Source: Hydractinia symbiolongicarpus (Eukaryota > Cnidaria > Hydrozoa > Anthoathecata > Hydractiniidae). From it: a DNA stretch of 64,000 nucleotides. The translations under genes and the position numbers were made by a program. Under the pieces are notes generated by a model that saw only the letters and a list, made by a program, of their open reading frames with translations, searched no databases and had not been told where the DNA came from. Where the stretch lies: assembly GCF_029227915.1 (NCBI RefSeq), contig NC_079878.1:35119501-35183500 (forward strand). Reading direction: 5' to 3'. Positions within the stretch are counted from its first letter, which is position 1; every line of letters begins with the position of its first letter. Positions 11,345 through 24,600 of this stretch are shown here, piece after piece.

Positions 11345-14050
11345 CATTTATCAGGTCACAGTACAAAGTTACTTCAATTAAGTCCCACAGTCAATCAATT
11401 CATAGTTAAAAGCGACGCAACCTAGTAATATCAGAAAAATATCGCTAAATACATGTTGTTACGAATATGTGACCCAACCGTTGTAACTCAAACGAACTGA
11501 CACCGTTAGAAAGTCAGTGAAATGTAGTATTTGAAACTGTTGCTATTTCTTCAGCGCGCGGTAACGGATAGCATTGGTCCCACAGTAAAGAATGACTAAT
11601 TTATCTAAATTTTTAAATGAAGCGCTACCACAGCGCCGAGTGTAACCGCTGAGTTCCGGCAATTACGTCAAATTAAGAAGAATGTTATTTCTTGGAGTCC
11701 AATTGTCTAATTTATCACATTTATCAGGTCACAGTCCAATGTTAGTTCAATTAAGACCCACAGTCAATCGTTTCATTGTTAAAAGCCATGCAACGTAGTA
11801 ACATCAGAAAAACATCGCTAAATACATGTTGGTACGAACATGTGACACAGCCGTTGAAACTCAAACGGACTGACACCGTTAGAAAGTCAATGAAATATAG
11901 TTTTTGAAACTGTTGCTTTTTCTTCAGCGCGCGATAACGGATAGGATTGGTCCCACAGTAAAAAATGACTTATTTAACTAAACATTTAAATGAAGCGCTA
12001 CCACAGCGCCGAGTGTATTCGCTGAGTTCCGGCAATCATGTCAAATTAAGAGGAATGTTATTTCTTGGAGACCAATTTTCTCATTTATCACATTTATCAG
12101 GTCACAGTCCAATGTTAGTTCAATTAAGTCCCACAGTCAATCGTTTCATTGTTAAAAGCGATGCAACCTAGTAATATCAGATAAATATCGCTAAATACAT
12201 GTTGGTAGGAATATGTGACCCAACCGTTGTAACTCAAACGGACTGACACCGTTAGAAAGTCAATGAAATATAATTTTTGAAACTGTCGATATTTCTTCAG
12301 CAGGCGATAACGGATAGGATTGGTCCCACAGTAAAGAATGATTTATTTATCTAAATTTTTAAATGAAGCGCTACCACAGCGCCCAGTGTAATCGCTGAGT
12401 TCCGGCAATCACGTCAAATTAAGAAGAATGTTATTTCTTGGAGTCCAATTGTCTCATTTGTCACATTTATCACGTCACAGTCCAATGTTAGTTCAATTAA
12501 GTCCCACAGTCAATGGTTTCATTATTAAAAGCCGTGCAACGTAGTAATATCAGAAAAACATCGCTAAATACATGTTGGTACGAATATGTGACCCAACCGT
12601 TGTAACTCAAACGGACTGACACCGTTAGAAAGTCAGTGAAATGTAGTATTTGAAACTGTCGATATTTCTTCAGCAGGCGATAACGGATAGGATTGGTCCC
12701 ACAGTAAAGAATGATTTATTTATCTAAATTTTTAAATGAAGCGCTACCACAGCGCCCAGTGTAATCGCTGAGTTCCGGCAATCACGTCAAATTAGGAGGA
12801 ATGTTATTTCTTGGAGACCAATTTTCTCATTTATCACATTTATCAGGTCACAGTACAAAGTTACTTCAATTAAGTCCCACAGTCAATCAATTCATAGTTA
12901 AAAGCGACGCAACCTAGTAATATCAGAAAAATATCGCTAAATAGATGTTGTTACGAATATGTGACCCAACCGTTGTAACTCAAACGGACTGACACCGTTA
13001 GAAAGTCAGTGAAATGTAGTATTTGAAACTGTTGCTATTTCTTCAGCGCGCGGTAACGGATAGCATTGGTCCCACAGTAAAGAATGACGAATTTATCTAA
13101 GTTTTTAAATGAAGCGCTACCACAGCGCCGAGTGTAACCGCTGAGTTCCGGCAATTACGTCAAATTAAGAAGAATGTTATTTCTTGGAGTCCAATTGTCT
13201 AATTTATCACATTTATCAGGTCACAGTCCAATGTTAGTTCAATTAAGACCCACAGTCAATCGTTTCATTGTTAAAAGCCATGCAACGTAGTAACATCAGA
13301 AAAACATCGCTAAATACATGTTGGTACGAATATGTGACACAGCCGTTGAAACTCAAACGGACTGACACCGTTAGAAAGTCAATGAAATATAGTTTTTGAA
13401 ACTGTTGCTTTTTCTTCAGCGCGCGATAACGGATAGGATTGGTCCCACAGTAAAAAATGACTTATTTATCTAAACATTTAAATGAAGCGCTACCACAGCG
13501 CCGAGTGTATTCGCTGAGTTCCGGCAATCATGTCAAATTAAGAGGAATGTTATTTCTTGGAGACCAATTTTCTCATTTATCACATTTATCAGGTCACAGT
13601 CCAATGTTAGTTCAATTAAGTCCCACAGTCAATCGTTTCATTGTTAAAAGCGATGCAACCTAGTAATATCAGATAAATATCGCTAAATACATGTTGGTAG
13701 GAATATGTGACCCAACCGTTGTAACTCAAACGGACTGACACCGTTAGAAAGTCAATGAAATATAGTTTTTGAAACTGTCGATATTTCTTCAGCAGGCGAT
13801 AACGGATAGGATTTGTCCCACAGTAAAGAATGATTTATTTATCTAAATTTTTAAATGAAGCGCTACCACAGCGCCCAGTGTAATCGTTGAGTTCCGGCAA
13901 TCACGTCAAATTAAGAAGAATGTTATTTCTTGGAGTCCAATTGTCTCATTTGTCACATTTATCACGTCACAGTCCAATGTTAGTTCAATTAAGTCCCACA
14001 GTCAATCGTTTCATTGTTAAAAGCCGTGCAACGTAGTAATATCAGAAAAA
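11345..14050 (+). repeat. Four-monomer higher-order repeat, about 1.8 copies (period 1492)
   Basis: Copy 1 runs about 11345-12836 and copy 2 from about 12837 to 14050. Monomer starts 11571, 11945 and 12318 are matched by 13063, 13437 and 13810, all +1492. Shared markers are gtaacggatagcattgg, gtcaatcaattcatag, aaaagccatgcaacgtagtaacatc and ctaaacatttaaatg. Small differences (gactaattt against gacgaattt, gattggtccc against gatttgtccc) show the copies are not identical. Confidence 0.85.
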
Positions 14051-16675
14051 CATCGCTAAATACATGTTGGTACGAATATGTGACACAACCGTTGAAACTC
14101 AAACGGACTGACACCGTTAGAAAGTCAGTGAAATGTAGTATTTAAAACTGTCTCTATTTATTCAGCGCGCGTTAACGGCTAGGATTGGTCCCACATTAAA
14201 AAAAATGACTTTTTTTATCTTACTTCTTAAATGAAGCGCTACCACAGCGCCCAGTGTAATCGCTGAGTTTCGGCAATCATGTCAAATTAAGAAGAATGTT
14301 ATTTCTTGGAGTCCAATTGTCTCCTTTATCACATTTATTAGGTCAGAGTCCAAAGTTAGTTCAATTAAGTCCCACAGTCAATCGTTTTACTGTTAAAAGC
14401 GATGCAACCTAGTAAAATCAGATGAATATCGCTAAATACATGTTGGTAGGAATATGTGACCCAACCGTTGTAACTCAAACGGACTGACACCGTTAGAAAG
14501 TCAATGAAATATAGTTTTTGAAACTGTCGATATTTCTTCAGCGCGCGATAACGGATAGGATTGGTCCCACAGTAAAGAATGATTTATTTATCTAAATTTT
14601 TAAATGAAGCGCTACCACAGCGCCCCGTGCAATCGCTGAGTTCCGGCAATCACGTCAAATTAGGAAGAATGTTATTTCTTGGAGTCCAATTGTATCATTT
14701 AACACATTTATCATGTCACAGTCCAATGTTAGTTCAATTAAGTCCCACAGTCAATCGTTTCATTGTTAAAAGCGATGCAACCTAGTAATATCAGAAAAAC
14801 ATCGCTAAATACATGTTGGTACGAATATGTGACACAACCGTTGAAACTCAAACGGACTGACACCGTTAGAAAGTCAGTAAAATGTAGTATTTGAAACTGT
14901 CTCTATTTCTTCAGCGCGCGTTAACGGCTAGGATTGGTCCCACATTAAAAAAATGACTTTTTTATCTTAATTCTTAAATGAAGCGCCACCACAGCGCCCA
15001 GTGTAATCGCTGAGTTTCGGCAATCATGTCAAATTAAGAAGAATTTTATTTCTTGGAGTCCAATTGTCTCCTTTATCACATTTATCATGTCACAGTACAA
15101 AGTTAGTTCAATTAAGTCCCACAGTCAATCGCTTCATAGGTAAAAGCGATGCAACCTAGTAATATCAGAAAAATATCGCTAAATACATGTTGGTAGGAAT
15201 ATGTGACCCAACCGTTGTAACTCAAACGGACTGACACCGTTAGAAAGTCAATGAAATATAGTTTTTGAAACTGTCGATATTTCTTCAGCAGGCGATAACG
15301 GATAGGATTTGTCCCACAGTAAAGAATGATTTATTTATCTAAATTTTTAAATGAAGCGCTACCACAGCGCCCAGTGTAATCGTTGAGTTCCGGCAATCAC
15401 GTCAAATTAAGAAGAATGTTATTTCTTGGAGTCCAATTGTCTCATTTGTCACATTTATCACGTCACAGTCCAATGTTAGTTCAATTAAGTCCCACAGTCA
15501 ATCGTTTCATTGTTAAAAGCCGTGCAACGTAGTAATATCAGAAAAACATCGCTAAATACATGTTGGTACGAATATGTGACACAACCGTTGAAATTCAAAC
15601 GGACTGACACCGTTAGAAAGTCAGTGAAATGTAGTATTTAAAACTGTCTCTATTTATTCAGCGCGCGTTAACGGCTAGGATTGGTCCCACATTAAAAAAA
15701 ATGACTTTTTTTATCTTACTTCTTAAATGAAGCGCTACCACAGCGCCCAGTGTAATCGCTGAGTTTCGGCAATCATGTCAAATTAAGAAGAATGTTATTT
15801 CTTGGAGTCCAATTGTCTCCTTTATCACATTTATTAGGTCAGAGTCCAAAGTTAGTTCAATTAAGTCCCACAGTCAACCGTTTTACTGTTAAAAGCGATG
15901 CAACCTAGTAAAATCAGATGAATATCGCTAAATACATGTTGGTAGGAATATGTGACCCAACCGTTGTAACTCAAACGGACTGACACCGTTAGAAAGTCAA
16001 TGAAATATAGTTTTTGAAACTGTCGATATTTCTTCAGCGCGCGATAACGAATAGGATTGGTCCCACAGTAAAGAATGATTTATTTATCTAAATTGTTAAA
16101 TGAAGCGCTACCACAGCGCCCAGTGCAATCGCTGATTTCCGGCAATCACGTCAAATTAGGAAGAATGTTATTTCTTGGAGTCCAATTGTATCATTTAACA
16201 CATTTATCATGTCACAGTCCAATGTTAGTTCAATTAAGTCCCACAGTCAATCGTTTCATTGTTAAAAGCGATGCAACCTAGTAATATCAGAAAAACATCG
16301 CTAAATACATGTTGGTACGAATATGTGACACAACCGTTGAAACTCAGACGGACTGACACCGTTAGAAAGTCAGTAAAATGTAGTATTTGAAACTGTCTCT
16401 ATTTCTTCAGCGCGCGTTAACGGCTAGGATTGGTCCCACATTAAAAAAATGACTTTTTTATCTTATTTCTTAAATGAAGCGCCACCACAGCGCCCAGTGT
16501 AATCGCTGAGTCTCGGCAATCATGTCAAATTAAGAAGAATTTTATTTCTTGGAGTCCAATTGTCTCCTTTATCACATTTATCATGTCACAGTACAAAGTT
16601 AGTTCAATTAAGTCCCACAGTCAATCGCTTCATAGGTAAAAGCGATGCAACCTAGTAATATCAGAAAAATAACGC
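13680..16675 (+). repeat. Four-monomer higher-order repeat, two copies (period 1496)
   Basis: Monomer starts 13810, 14183, 14559 and 14932 are matched by 15306, 15679, 16055 and 16428 at +1496. Both copies carry gatttgtccc, aaaaaaaatgactttttttatcttacttc, aatcagatgaatatc followed by ggtaggaatatg, and gccaccacagcgcc. The first copy overlaps the end of the 1492-base repeat, so the two amplifications are superimposed. Monomers 37 and 41 are 376 bases because of longer A and T runs. Confidence 0.85.
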
Positions 16676-19600
16676 TAAATACATGTTGGTACGAATATGT
16701 GACCCAATCGTTGTAACTCAAACGGACTGACACCGTTAGAAAGTCATTGAAATGTAGTTTTTGAAACTGTCGCTATTTCTTCAGCGCGCGATAACGGCTA
16801 GGATTGGTCCCACAGTAAAAAATGACTTATTAATCTAAATTTTTAAATGAAGCGCTACCACAGCGCCCAGTGTAATCGCTGAGTTCCGGCAATCATGTCA
16901 AATTAAGAAGAATGTTATTTCTTGGAGTCCAGTTTTCTCATTTATCACATTTATCAGGTCACAGTCCAATGTTAGTTCAATTAAGTCCCACATTCAATCG
17001 TTTCACAGTTAAAAGCGATGCAACCTAGTAATATCAGAAAAATATCGCTAAATACATGTTGGTACAACTATGTGACCCGACCGTTGTAACTCAAACGAAC
17101 TTACACCGTTGGAAAGTCAATGAAATGTAGTTTTTAAAACTGTTGCTATTTCTTCAGCGCGCGATAACGGATAGCATTGGTCCCACAATAAAGAATGACT
17201 TATTTATCTAAATTTTTAAATGAAGCGCTACCACAGCGCCGAGTGTAACCGCTGAGTTCCGGCAATCACGTCAAATTAAGAAGAATGATATTTCTTGGAG
17301 TCCAATTGTCTCATTTATCACATTTATAAGGTCACAGTCCAAAGTTAGTTCAATTAAGGCCCACAGTCAATCGTTTTATTGTTAAAAGCGATGCAACCTA
17401 GTGATATCAAAAAAATATCACTAAATACAGGTTGGTACGAGTATGTGACCCAACCGTTGTAACTCAAACGGACTGACACCGTTAGAAAGTCAATAAAATG
17501 TAGTTTTTGAAACTGTTGCTATTTCTTCAGCGCGCGATAACGGATAGGATTGGTCCCACAGTAAAGAATGACTTATTTATCTAAACTTTTAAATGAAGCG
17601 CTACCACAGCGCCGAGTGTATTCGCTGAGTTCCGGCAATCATGTCAAATTAAGAAGAATGTTATTTCTTGGAATCCAATTTTCTCATTTATTACATTTAT
17701 CAGGTCACAGTCCAATGTTAGTTCAATTAAGTCCCACAGTCAATCGTTTCATTGTTAAAAGCCGTGCAACGTAGTAATATCAGAAAAACATCGCTAAATA
17801 CATGTTGGTACGAATATGTGACACAACCGTTGAAACTCAAACAGACTGACACCGTTAGAAAGTCAGTGAAATGTAGTATTTGAAACTGTCTCTATTTATT
17901 CAGCGCGCGTTAACGGCTAGGATTGGTCCCACATTAAAAAAAATGACTTTTTTTATCTTACTTCTTAAATGAAGCGCTACCACAGCGCCCAGTGTAATCG
18001 CTGAGTTTCGGCAATCATGTCAAATTTAGAAGAATGTTATTTCTTGGAGTCCAATTGTCTCCTTTATCACATTTATCAGGTCAGAGTCCAAAGTTAGTTC
18101 AATTAAGTCCCACAGTCAATCGTTTTACTGTTAAAAGCGATGCAACCTAGTAAAATCAGATGAATATCGCTAAATACATGTTGGTAGGAATATGTGACCC
18201 AACCGTTGTAACTCAAACGGACTGACACCGTTAGAAAGTCAATGAAATATAGTTTTTGAAACTGTCGATATTTCTTTAGCGCGCGATAACGGATAGGATT
18301 GGTCCCACAGTAAAGAATGATTTATTTATCTAAATTTTTAAATGAAGCGCTACCACAGCGCCCAGTGTAATCGCTGAGTTCCGGCAATCACGTCAAATTA
18401 GGAAGAATGTTATTTCTTGGAGTCCAATTGTCTCATTTAACACATTTATCATGTCACAGTCCAATGTTAGTTCAATTAAGTCCCACAGTCACTCGTTTCA
18501 TTGTTAAAAGCGATGCAACCTAGTAATATCAAAAAATATTGCTAAATACATGTTGGTACGAATATGTGACCCGACCGTTGTAACTCATACGAACTGACAC
18601 CGTTGGAAAGTCAATGAAATGTAGTTTTTAAAACTGTTGCTATTTCTTTAGCGCGCGATAACGGATAGCATTGGTCCCACAATAAAGAATGACTTATTTA
18701 TCTAAATTTTTAAATGAAGCGCTACCACAGCGCCGAGTGTAACCGCTGAGTTCCGGCAATCACGTCAAATTAAGAAGAATGTTATTTCTTGGAGTCCAAT
18801 TGTCTCATTTATCACATTTATAAGGTCACAGTCCAAAGTTAGTTCAATTAAGGCCCACAGTCAATCGTTTTATTGTTAAAAGCGATGCCACCTAGTGATA
18901 TCAAAAAAATATCACTAAATACAGGTTGGTACGAGTATGTGACCCAACCGTTGTAACTCAAACGGACTGACACCGTTAGAAAGTCAATAAAATGTAGTTT
19001 TTGAAACTGTTGCTATTTCTTCAGCGCGCGATAACGGATAGGATTGGTCCCACAGTAAAGAATGACTTATTTATCTAAACTTTTAAATGAAGCGCTACCA
19101 CAGCGCCGAGTGTATTCGCTGAGTTCCGGCAATCATGTCAAAGTAAGAAGAATGTTATTTCTTGGAATCCAATTTTCTCATTTATCACATTTATCAGGTC
19201 ACAGTCCAATGTTAGTTCAATTAAGTCCCACAGTCAATCGTTTCATTGTTAAAAGCGATGCAACCTAGTAATATCAGATAAATATCGCTAAATACATGTT
19301 GGTACGAATATGTGACCCAACCGTTGTAATTCAAACGGACTTACACCGTTAGAAAGTCAATGAAATGTAGTTTTTGAAACTGTCGCTATTTTTTCAGCGC
19401 GCGATAACGGCTAGGATAGGTCTCAGAGTAAAAAATGACTTATTAATCTAAATTTTTAAATGAAGCGCTTCCACATCGCCCAGTGTAATAGCTGAGTTCC
19501 GGCAATCATGTCAAATTAAGAATAACGTTATTTCTTGAAGACCAATTTTCCCATTTATCACATTTAACAGGTCAAAGTCCAAAGTTAGTTCAATTAAGTC

Positions 19601-21652
19601 CCACATTCAATCGTTTCACAGTTAAAAGCGATGCAACCTAGTAATATCAGAAAAATATTGCTAAATACATGTTGGTACGAATATGTGACCCGACCGTTGT
19701 AACTCAAACGAACTGACACCGTTAGAAAGTCAATGAAATGTAGTTTTTAAAATGTTGCTATTTCTTCAGCGCGCGATAACGGATAGCATTGGTCCCACAA
19801 TAAAGAATGACTTATTTATCTAAATTTTTAAATGAAGCGCTACCACAGCGCCCAGTGTAACCGCTGAGTTCCGGCAATCACGTCAAATTAAGAAGAATGT
19901 TATTTCTTGGAGTCCAATTGTCTCATTTATCACATTTATAAGGTCACAGTCCAAAGTTAGTTCAATTAAGGCCCACAGTCAATCGTTTTATTGTTAAAAG
20001 CGATGCCACCTAGTGATATCAGATAAATATTGCTAAATACATGTTGGTACGAATATGTGACCCAACCGTTGTAATTCAAACGGACTTACACCGTTAGAAA
20101 GTCAATGAAATGTAGTTTTTGAAACTGTCGCTATTTTTTCAGCGCGCGATAACGGCTAGGATAGGTCCCAGAGTAAAAAATGACTTATTAATCTAAATTT
20201 TTAAATGAAGCGCTTCCACATCGCCCAGTGTAATAGCTGAGTTCCGGCAATCATGTCAAATTAAGAAGAACGTTATTTCTTGAAGACCAATTTTCCCATT
20301 TATCACATTTAACAGGTCAGAGTCCAAAGTTAGTTCAATTAAGTCCCACAGTCAATCCTTTCACTGTTAAAAGCGATGCAACTTAGTAATATCAGATGAA
20401 TATCGCTAAATACATGTTGGTAGGAATATGTGACCCCACCGTTGTAACTCAAACGCACTAACACCGTTAGAAAGTCAATGAAATATAGTTTTTGAAACTG
20501 TCGATATTTCTACAGCGCGCGATAACGGATAGGATTGGTCCCACAGTAAAGAATGATTTATTGATCTAAATTTTTAAATAAAGCGCTACCACAGCGCCCA
20601 GTGTAATCGCTGAGTTCCGGCAATCACGTCAAATTAGGAAGAATGTTATTTCTTGGAGTCCAATTGTCTCATTTATCACATTTATCATGTCACAGTCCAA
20701 TGTTAGTTCAATTAAGTCCCACAGTCAATCGTTTTATGGTTAAAGGCGATGCAACCTAATAATATCAGAAAAACATCGCTAAATACATGTTGGTACGAAT
20801 ATGTGACACAACCGTTGAAACTCAAACGGACTGACACAGTTAGAAAGTCAGTGAAACGTAGTATTTGAAACTGTCTCTATTTCTTCAGCGCGCGTTAACG
20901 GCTAGGATTGGTCCCACATTAAAAAAAGGACTTTTTTATCTTAATTCTTAAATGAAGCGCTACCACAGCGCCCAGTGTAATCGCTGAGTTTCGGCAATCA
21001 TGTCAAATTAAGAAGAATTTTATTGCTTGGATTCCAATTGTCTCCTTTATCACATTTATCATGTCACAGTACAAAGTTAGTTCAATTAAGTCCCACAGTC
21101 AATCGCTTCATAGTTAAAAGCGATGCAACCTAGTAATATCAGAAAAATATCGCTAAACACATGTTGGTACGAATATGTGACCCAACCGTTGTAACTCAAA
21201 CGGACTGACACCGTTAGAAAGTCAATGAAATGTAGTTTTTGAAACTGTCGCTATTTCTTCAGCGCGCGATAACGGATAGGATTCGCTCCACAGTAAAGAA
21301 TGACTTATGAATCTAAATTTTTAAATGAAGCGCTACCACAGCGCCCAGTGTAATCGCTGAGTTCCGGCAATCATGTCAAATTAAGAGGAATGTTATTTCT
21401 TGGAGACCAATTTTCTCATTTATCACATTTATCAGGTCACAGTCCAATGTTAGTTCAATTAAGTCCCACAGTCAATCGTTTCATTGTTAAAAGCGATGCA
21501 ACCTAGTAATATCAGATAAATATCGCTAAATACATGTTGGTAGGAATATGTGACCCAACCGTTGTAACTCAAACGGACTGACACCGTTAGAAAGTCAATG
21601 AAATATAGTTTTTGAAACTGTCGATATTTCTTCAGCGCGCGATAACGGATAG
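16055..21652 (+). repeat. Large satellite block, copy 1 (15 monomers, about 5.6 kb)
   Basis: Fifteen monomers, 42-56, start at 16055 and end before 21653. The same succession of subtypes reappears from 21653: 16055, 16428 and 16802 match 21653, 22026 and 22400 at +5598, and from 17548 to about 21640 the offset is +5971. Diagnostic monomers are those with gttacattt... near 17690, the gtcaaagtaagaag form at 19135, the ggtctcagag form at 19415, cgcactaacaccg at 20450 and gattcgctcc at 21280. Confidence 0.85.
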
Positions 21653-24600
21653 GATTGGTCCCACAGTAAAGAATGATTTATTTATCTAAATTTTTAAATG
21701 AAGCGCTACCACAGCGCCCAGTGCAATCGCTGAGTTCCGGCAATCACGTCAAATTAGGAAGAATGTTATTTCTTGGAGTCCAATTGTATCATTTAACACA
21801 TTTATCATGTCACAGTCCAATGTTAGTTCAATTAAGTCCCACAGTCAATCGTTTCATTGTTAAAAGCGATGCAACCTAGTAATATCAGAAAAACATCGCT
21901 AAATACATGTTGGTACGAATATGTGACACAACCGTTGAAACTCAAACGGACTGACACCGTTAGAAAGTCAGTAAAATGTAGTATTTGAAACTTTCTCTAT
22001 TTCTTCAGCGCGCGTTAACGGCTAGGATTGGTCCCACATTAAAAAAATGACTTTTTTATCTTAATTCTTAAATGAAGCGCCACCACAGCGCCCAGTGTAA
22101 TCGCTGAGTTTCAGCAATCATGTCAAATTAAGAAGAATTTTATTTCTTGGAGTCCAATTGTCTCCTTTATCACATTTATCATGTCACAGTACAAAGTTAG
22201 TTCAATTAAGTCCCACAGTCAATCGCTTCATAGGTAAAAGCGATGCAACCTAGTAATATCAGAAAAATATCGCTAAATACATGTTGGTACGAATATGTGA
22301 CCCAATCGTTGTAACTCAAACGGACTGACACCGTTAGAAAGTCATTGAAATGTAGTTTTTGAAACTGTCGCTATTTCTTCAGCGCGCGATAACGGCTAGG
22401 ATTGGTCCCACAGTAAAAAATGACTTATTAATCTAAATTTTTAAATGAAGCGCTACCACAGCGCCCAGTGTAATCGCTGAGTTCCGGCAATCATGTCAAA
22501 TTAAGAAGAATGTTATTTCTTGGAGTCTAGTTTTCTCATTTATCACATTTATCAGGTCACAGTCCAATGTTAGTTCAATTAAGTCCCACATTCAATCGTT
22601 TCACAGTTAAAAGCGATGCAACCTAGTAATATCAGAAAAATATCGCTAAATACATGTTGGTACAAATATGTGACCCGACCGTTGTAACTCAAACGAACTT
22701 ACACCGTTGGAAAGTCAATGAAATGTAGTTTTTAAAACTGTTGCTATTTCTTCAGCGCGCGATAACGGATAGCATTGGTCCCACAATAAAGAATGACTTT
22801 TTTATCTTAATTCTTAAATGAAGCGCCACCACAGCGCCCAGTGTAATCGCTGAGTTTCGGCAATCATGTCAAATTAAGAAGAATTTTATTTCTTGGAGTC
22901 CAATTGTCTCCTTTATCACATTTATCATGTCACAGTACAAAGTTAGTTCAATTAAGTCCCACAGTCAATCGCTTCATAGGTAAAAGCGATGCAACCTAGT
23001 AATATCAGAAAAATATCGCTAAATACATGTTGGTACGAATATGTGACCCAATCGTTGTAACTCAAACGGACTGACACCGTTAGAAAGTCATTGAAATGTA
23101 GTTTTTGAAACTGTCGCTATTTCTTCAGCGCGCGATAACGGCTAGGATTGGTCCCACAGTAAAAAATGACTTATTAATCTAAATTTTTAAATGAAGCGCT
23201 ACCACAGCGCCCAGTGTAATCGCTGAGTTCCGGCAATCATGTCAAATTAAGAAGAATGTTATTTCTTGGAGTCTAGTTTTCTCATTTATCACATTTATCA
23301 GGTCACAGTCCAATGTTAGTTCAATTAAGTCCCACATTCAATCGTTTCACAGTTAAAAGCGATGCAACCTAGTAATATCAGAAAAATATCGCTAAATACA
23401 TGTTGGTACAAATATGTGACCCGACCGTTGTAACTCAAACGAACTTACACCCTTGAAAAGTCAATGAAATGTAGTTTTTAAAACTGTTGCTATTTCTTCA
23501 GCGCGCGATAACGGATAGCATTGGTCCCACAGTAAAGAATGACTTATTTATCTAAACTTTTAAATGAAGCGCTACCACAGCGCCGAGTGTATTCGCTGAG
23601 TTCCGGCAATCATGTCAAATTAAGAAGAATGTTATTTCTTGGAATCCAATTTTCTCATTTATTACATTTATCAGGTCACAGTCCAATGTTAGTTCAATTA
23701 AGTCCCACAGTCAATCGTTTCATTGTTAAAAGCCGTGCAACGTAGTAATATCAGAAAAACATCGCTAAATACATGTTGGTACGAATATGTGACACAACCG
23801 TTGAAACTCAAACGGACTGACACCGTTAGAAAGTCAGTGAAATGTAGTATTTGAAACTGTCTCTATTTATTCAGCGCGCGTTAACGGCTAGGATTAGTCC
23901 CACATTAAAAAAAATGACTTTTTTTATCTTACTTCTTAAATGAAGCCCTACCACAGCGCCCAGTGTAATCGCTGAGTTTCGGCAATCATGTCAAATTTAG
24001 AAGAATGTTATTTCTTGGAGTCCAATTGTCTCCTTTATCACATTTATCAGGTCAGAGTCCAAAGTTAGTTCAATTAAGTCCCACAGTCAATCGTTTTACT
24101 GTTAAAAGCGATGCAACCTAGTAAAATCAGATGAATATCGCTAAATACATGTTGGTAGGAATATGTGACCCAACAGTTGTAACTCAAACGGACTGACACC
24201 GTTAGAAAGTCAATGAAATATAGTTTTTGAAACTGTCGATATTTCTTTAGCGCGCGATAACGGATAGGATTGGTCCCACAGTAAAGAATGATTTATTTAT
24301 CTAAATTTTTAAATGAAGCGCTACCACAGCGCCCAGTGTAATCGCTGAGTTCCGGCAATCACGTCAAATTAGGAAGAATGTTATTTCTTGGAGTCCAATT
24401 GTCTCATTTAACACATTTATCATGTCACAGTCCAATGTTAGTTCAATTAAGTCCCACAGTCAATCGTTTCATTGTTAAAAGCGATGCAACCTAGTAATAT
24501 CAAAAAATATTGCTAAATACATGTTGGTACGAATATGTGACCCGACCGTTGTAACTCATACGAACTGACACCGTTGGAAAGTCAATGAAATGTAGTTTTT

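Noticed and set aside
11965-12171. A 68-codon reading frame starting at atgacttatttatc and ending at the tag of aacctag, recurring in about 17 monomers (for example 13457, 14579, 17568, 29375, 47749, 55200).
   Set aside because: It exists wherever the monomer has ttatttatc in place of ttattaatc, which introduces an in-frame TAA, and where later bases happen not to add a stop. Substitutions show no preference for silent sites by eye, most monomers lack it, and there is no start context or flanking signal. It is a by-product of the repeat.
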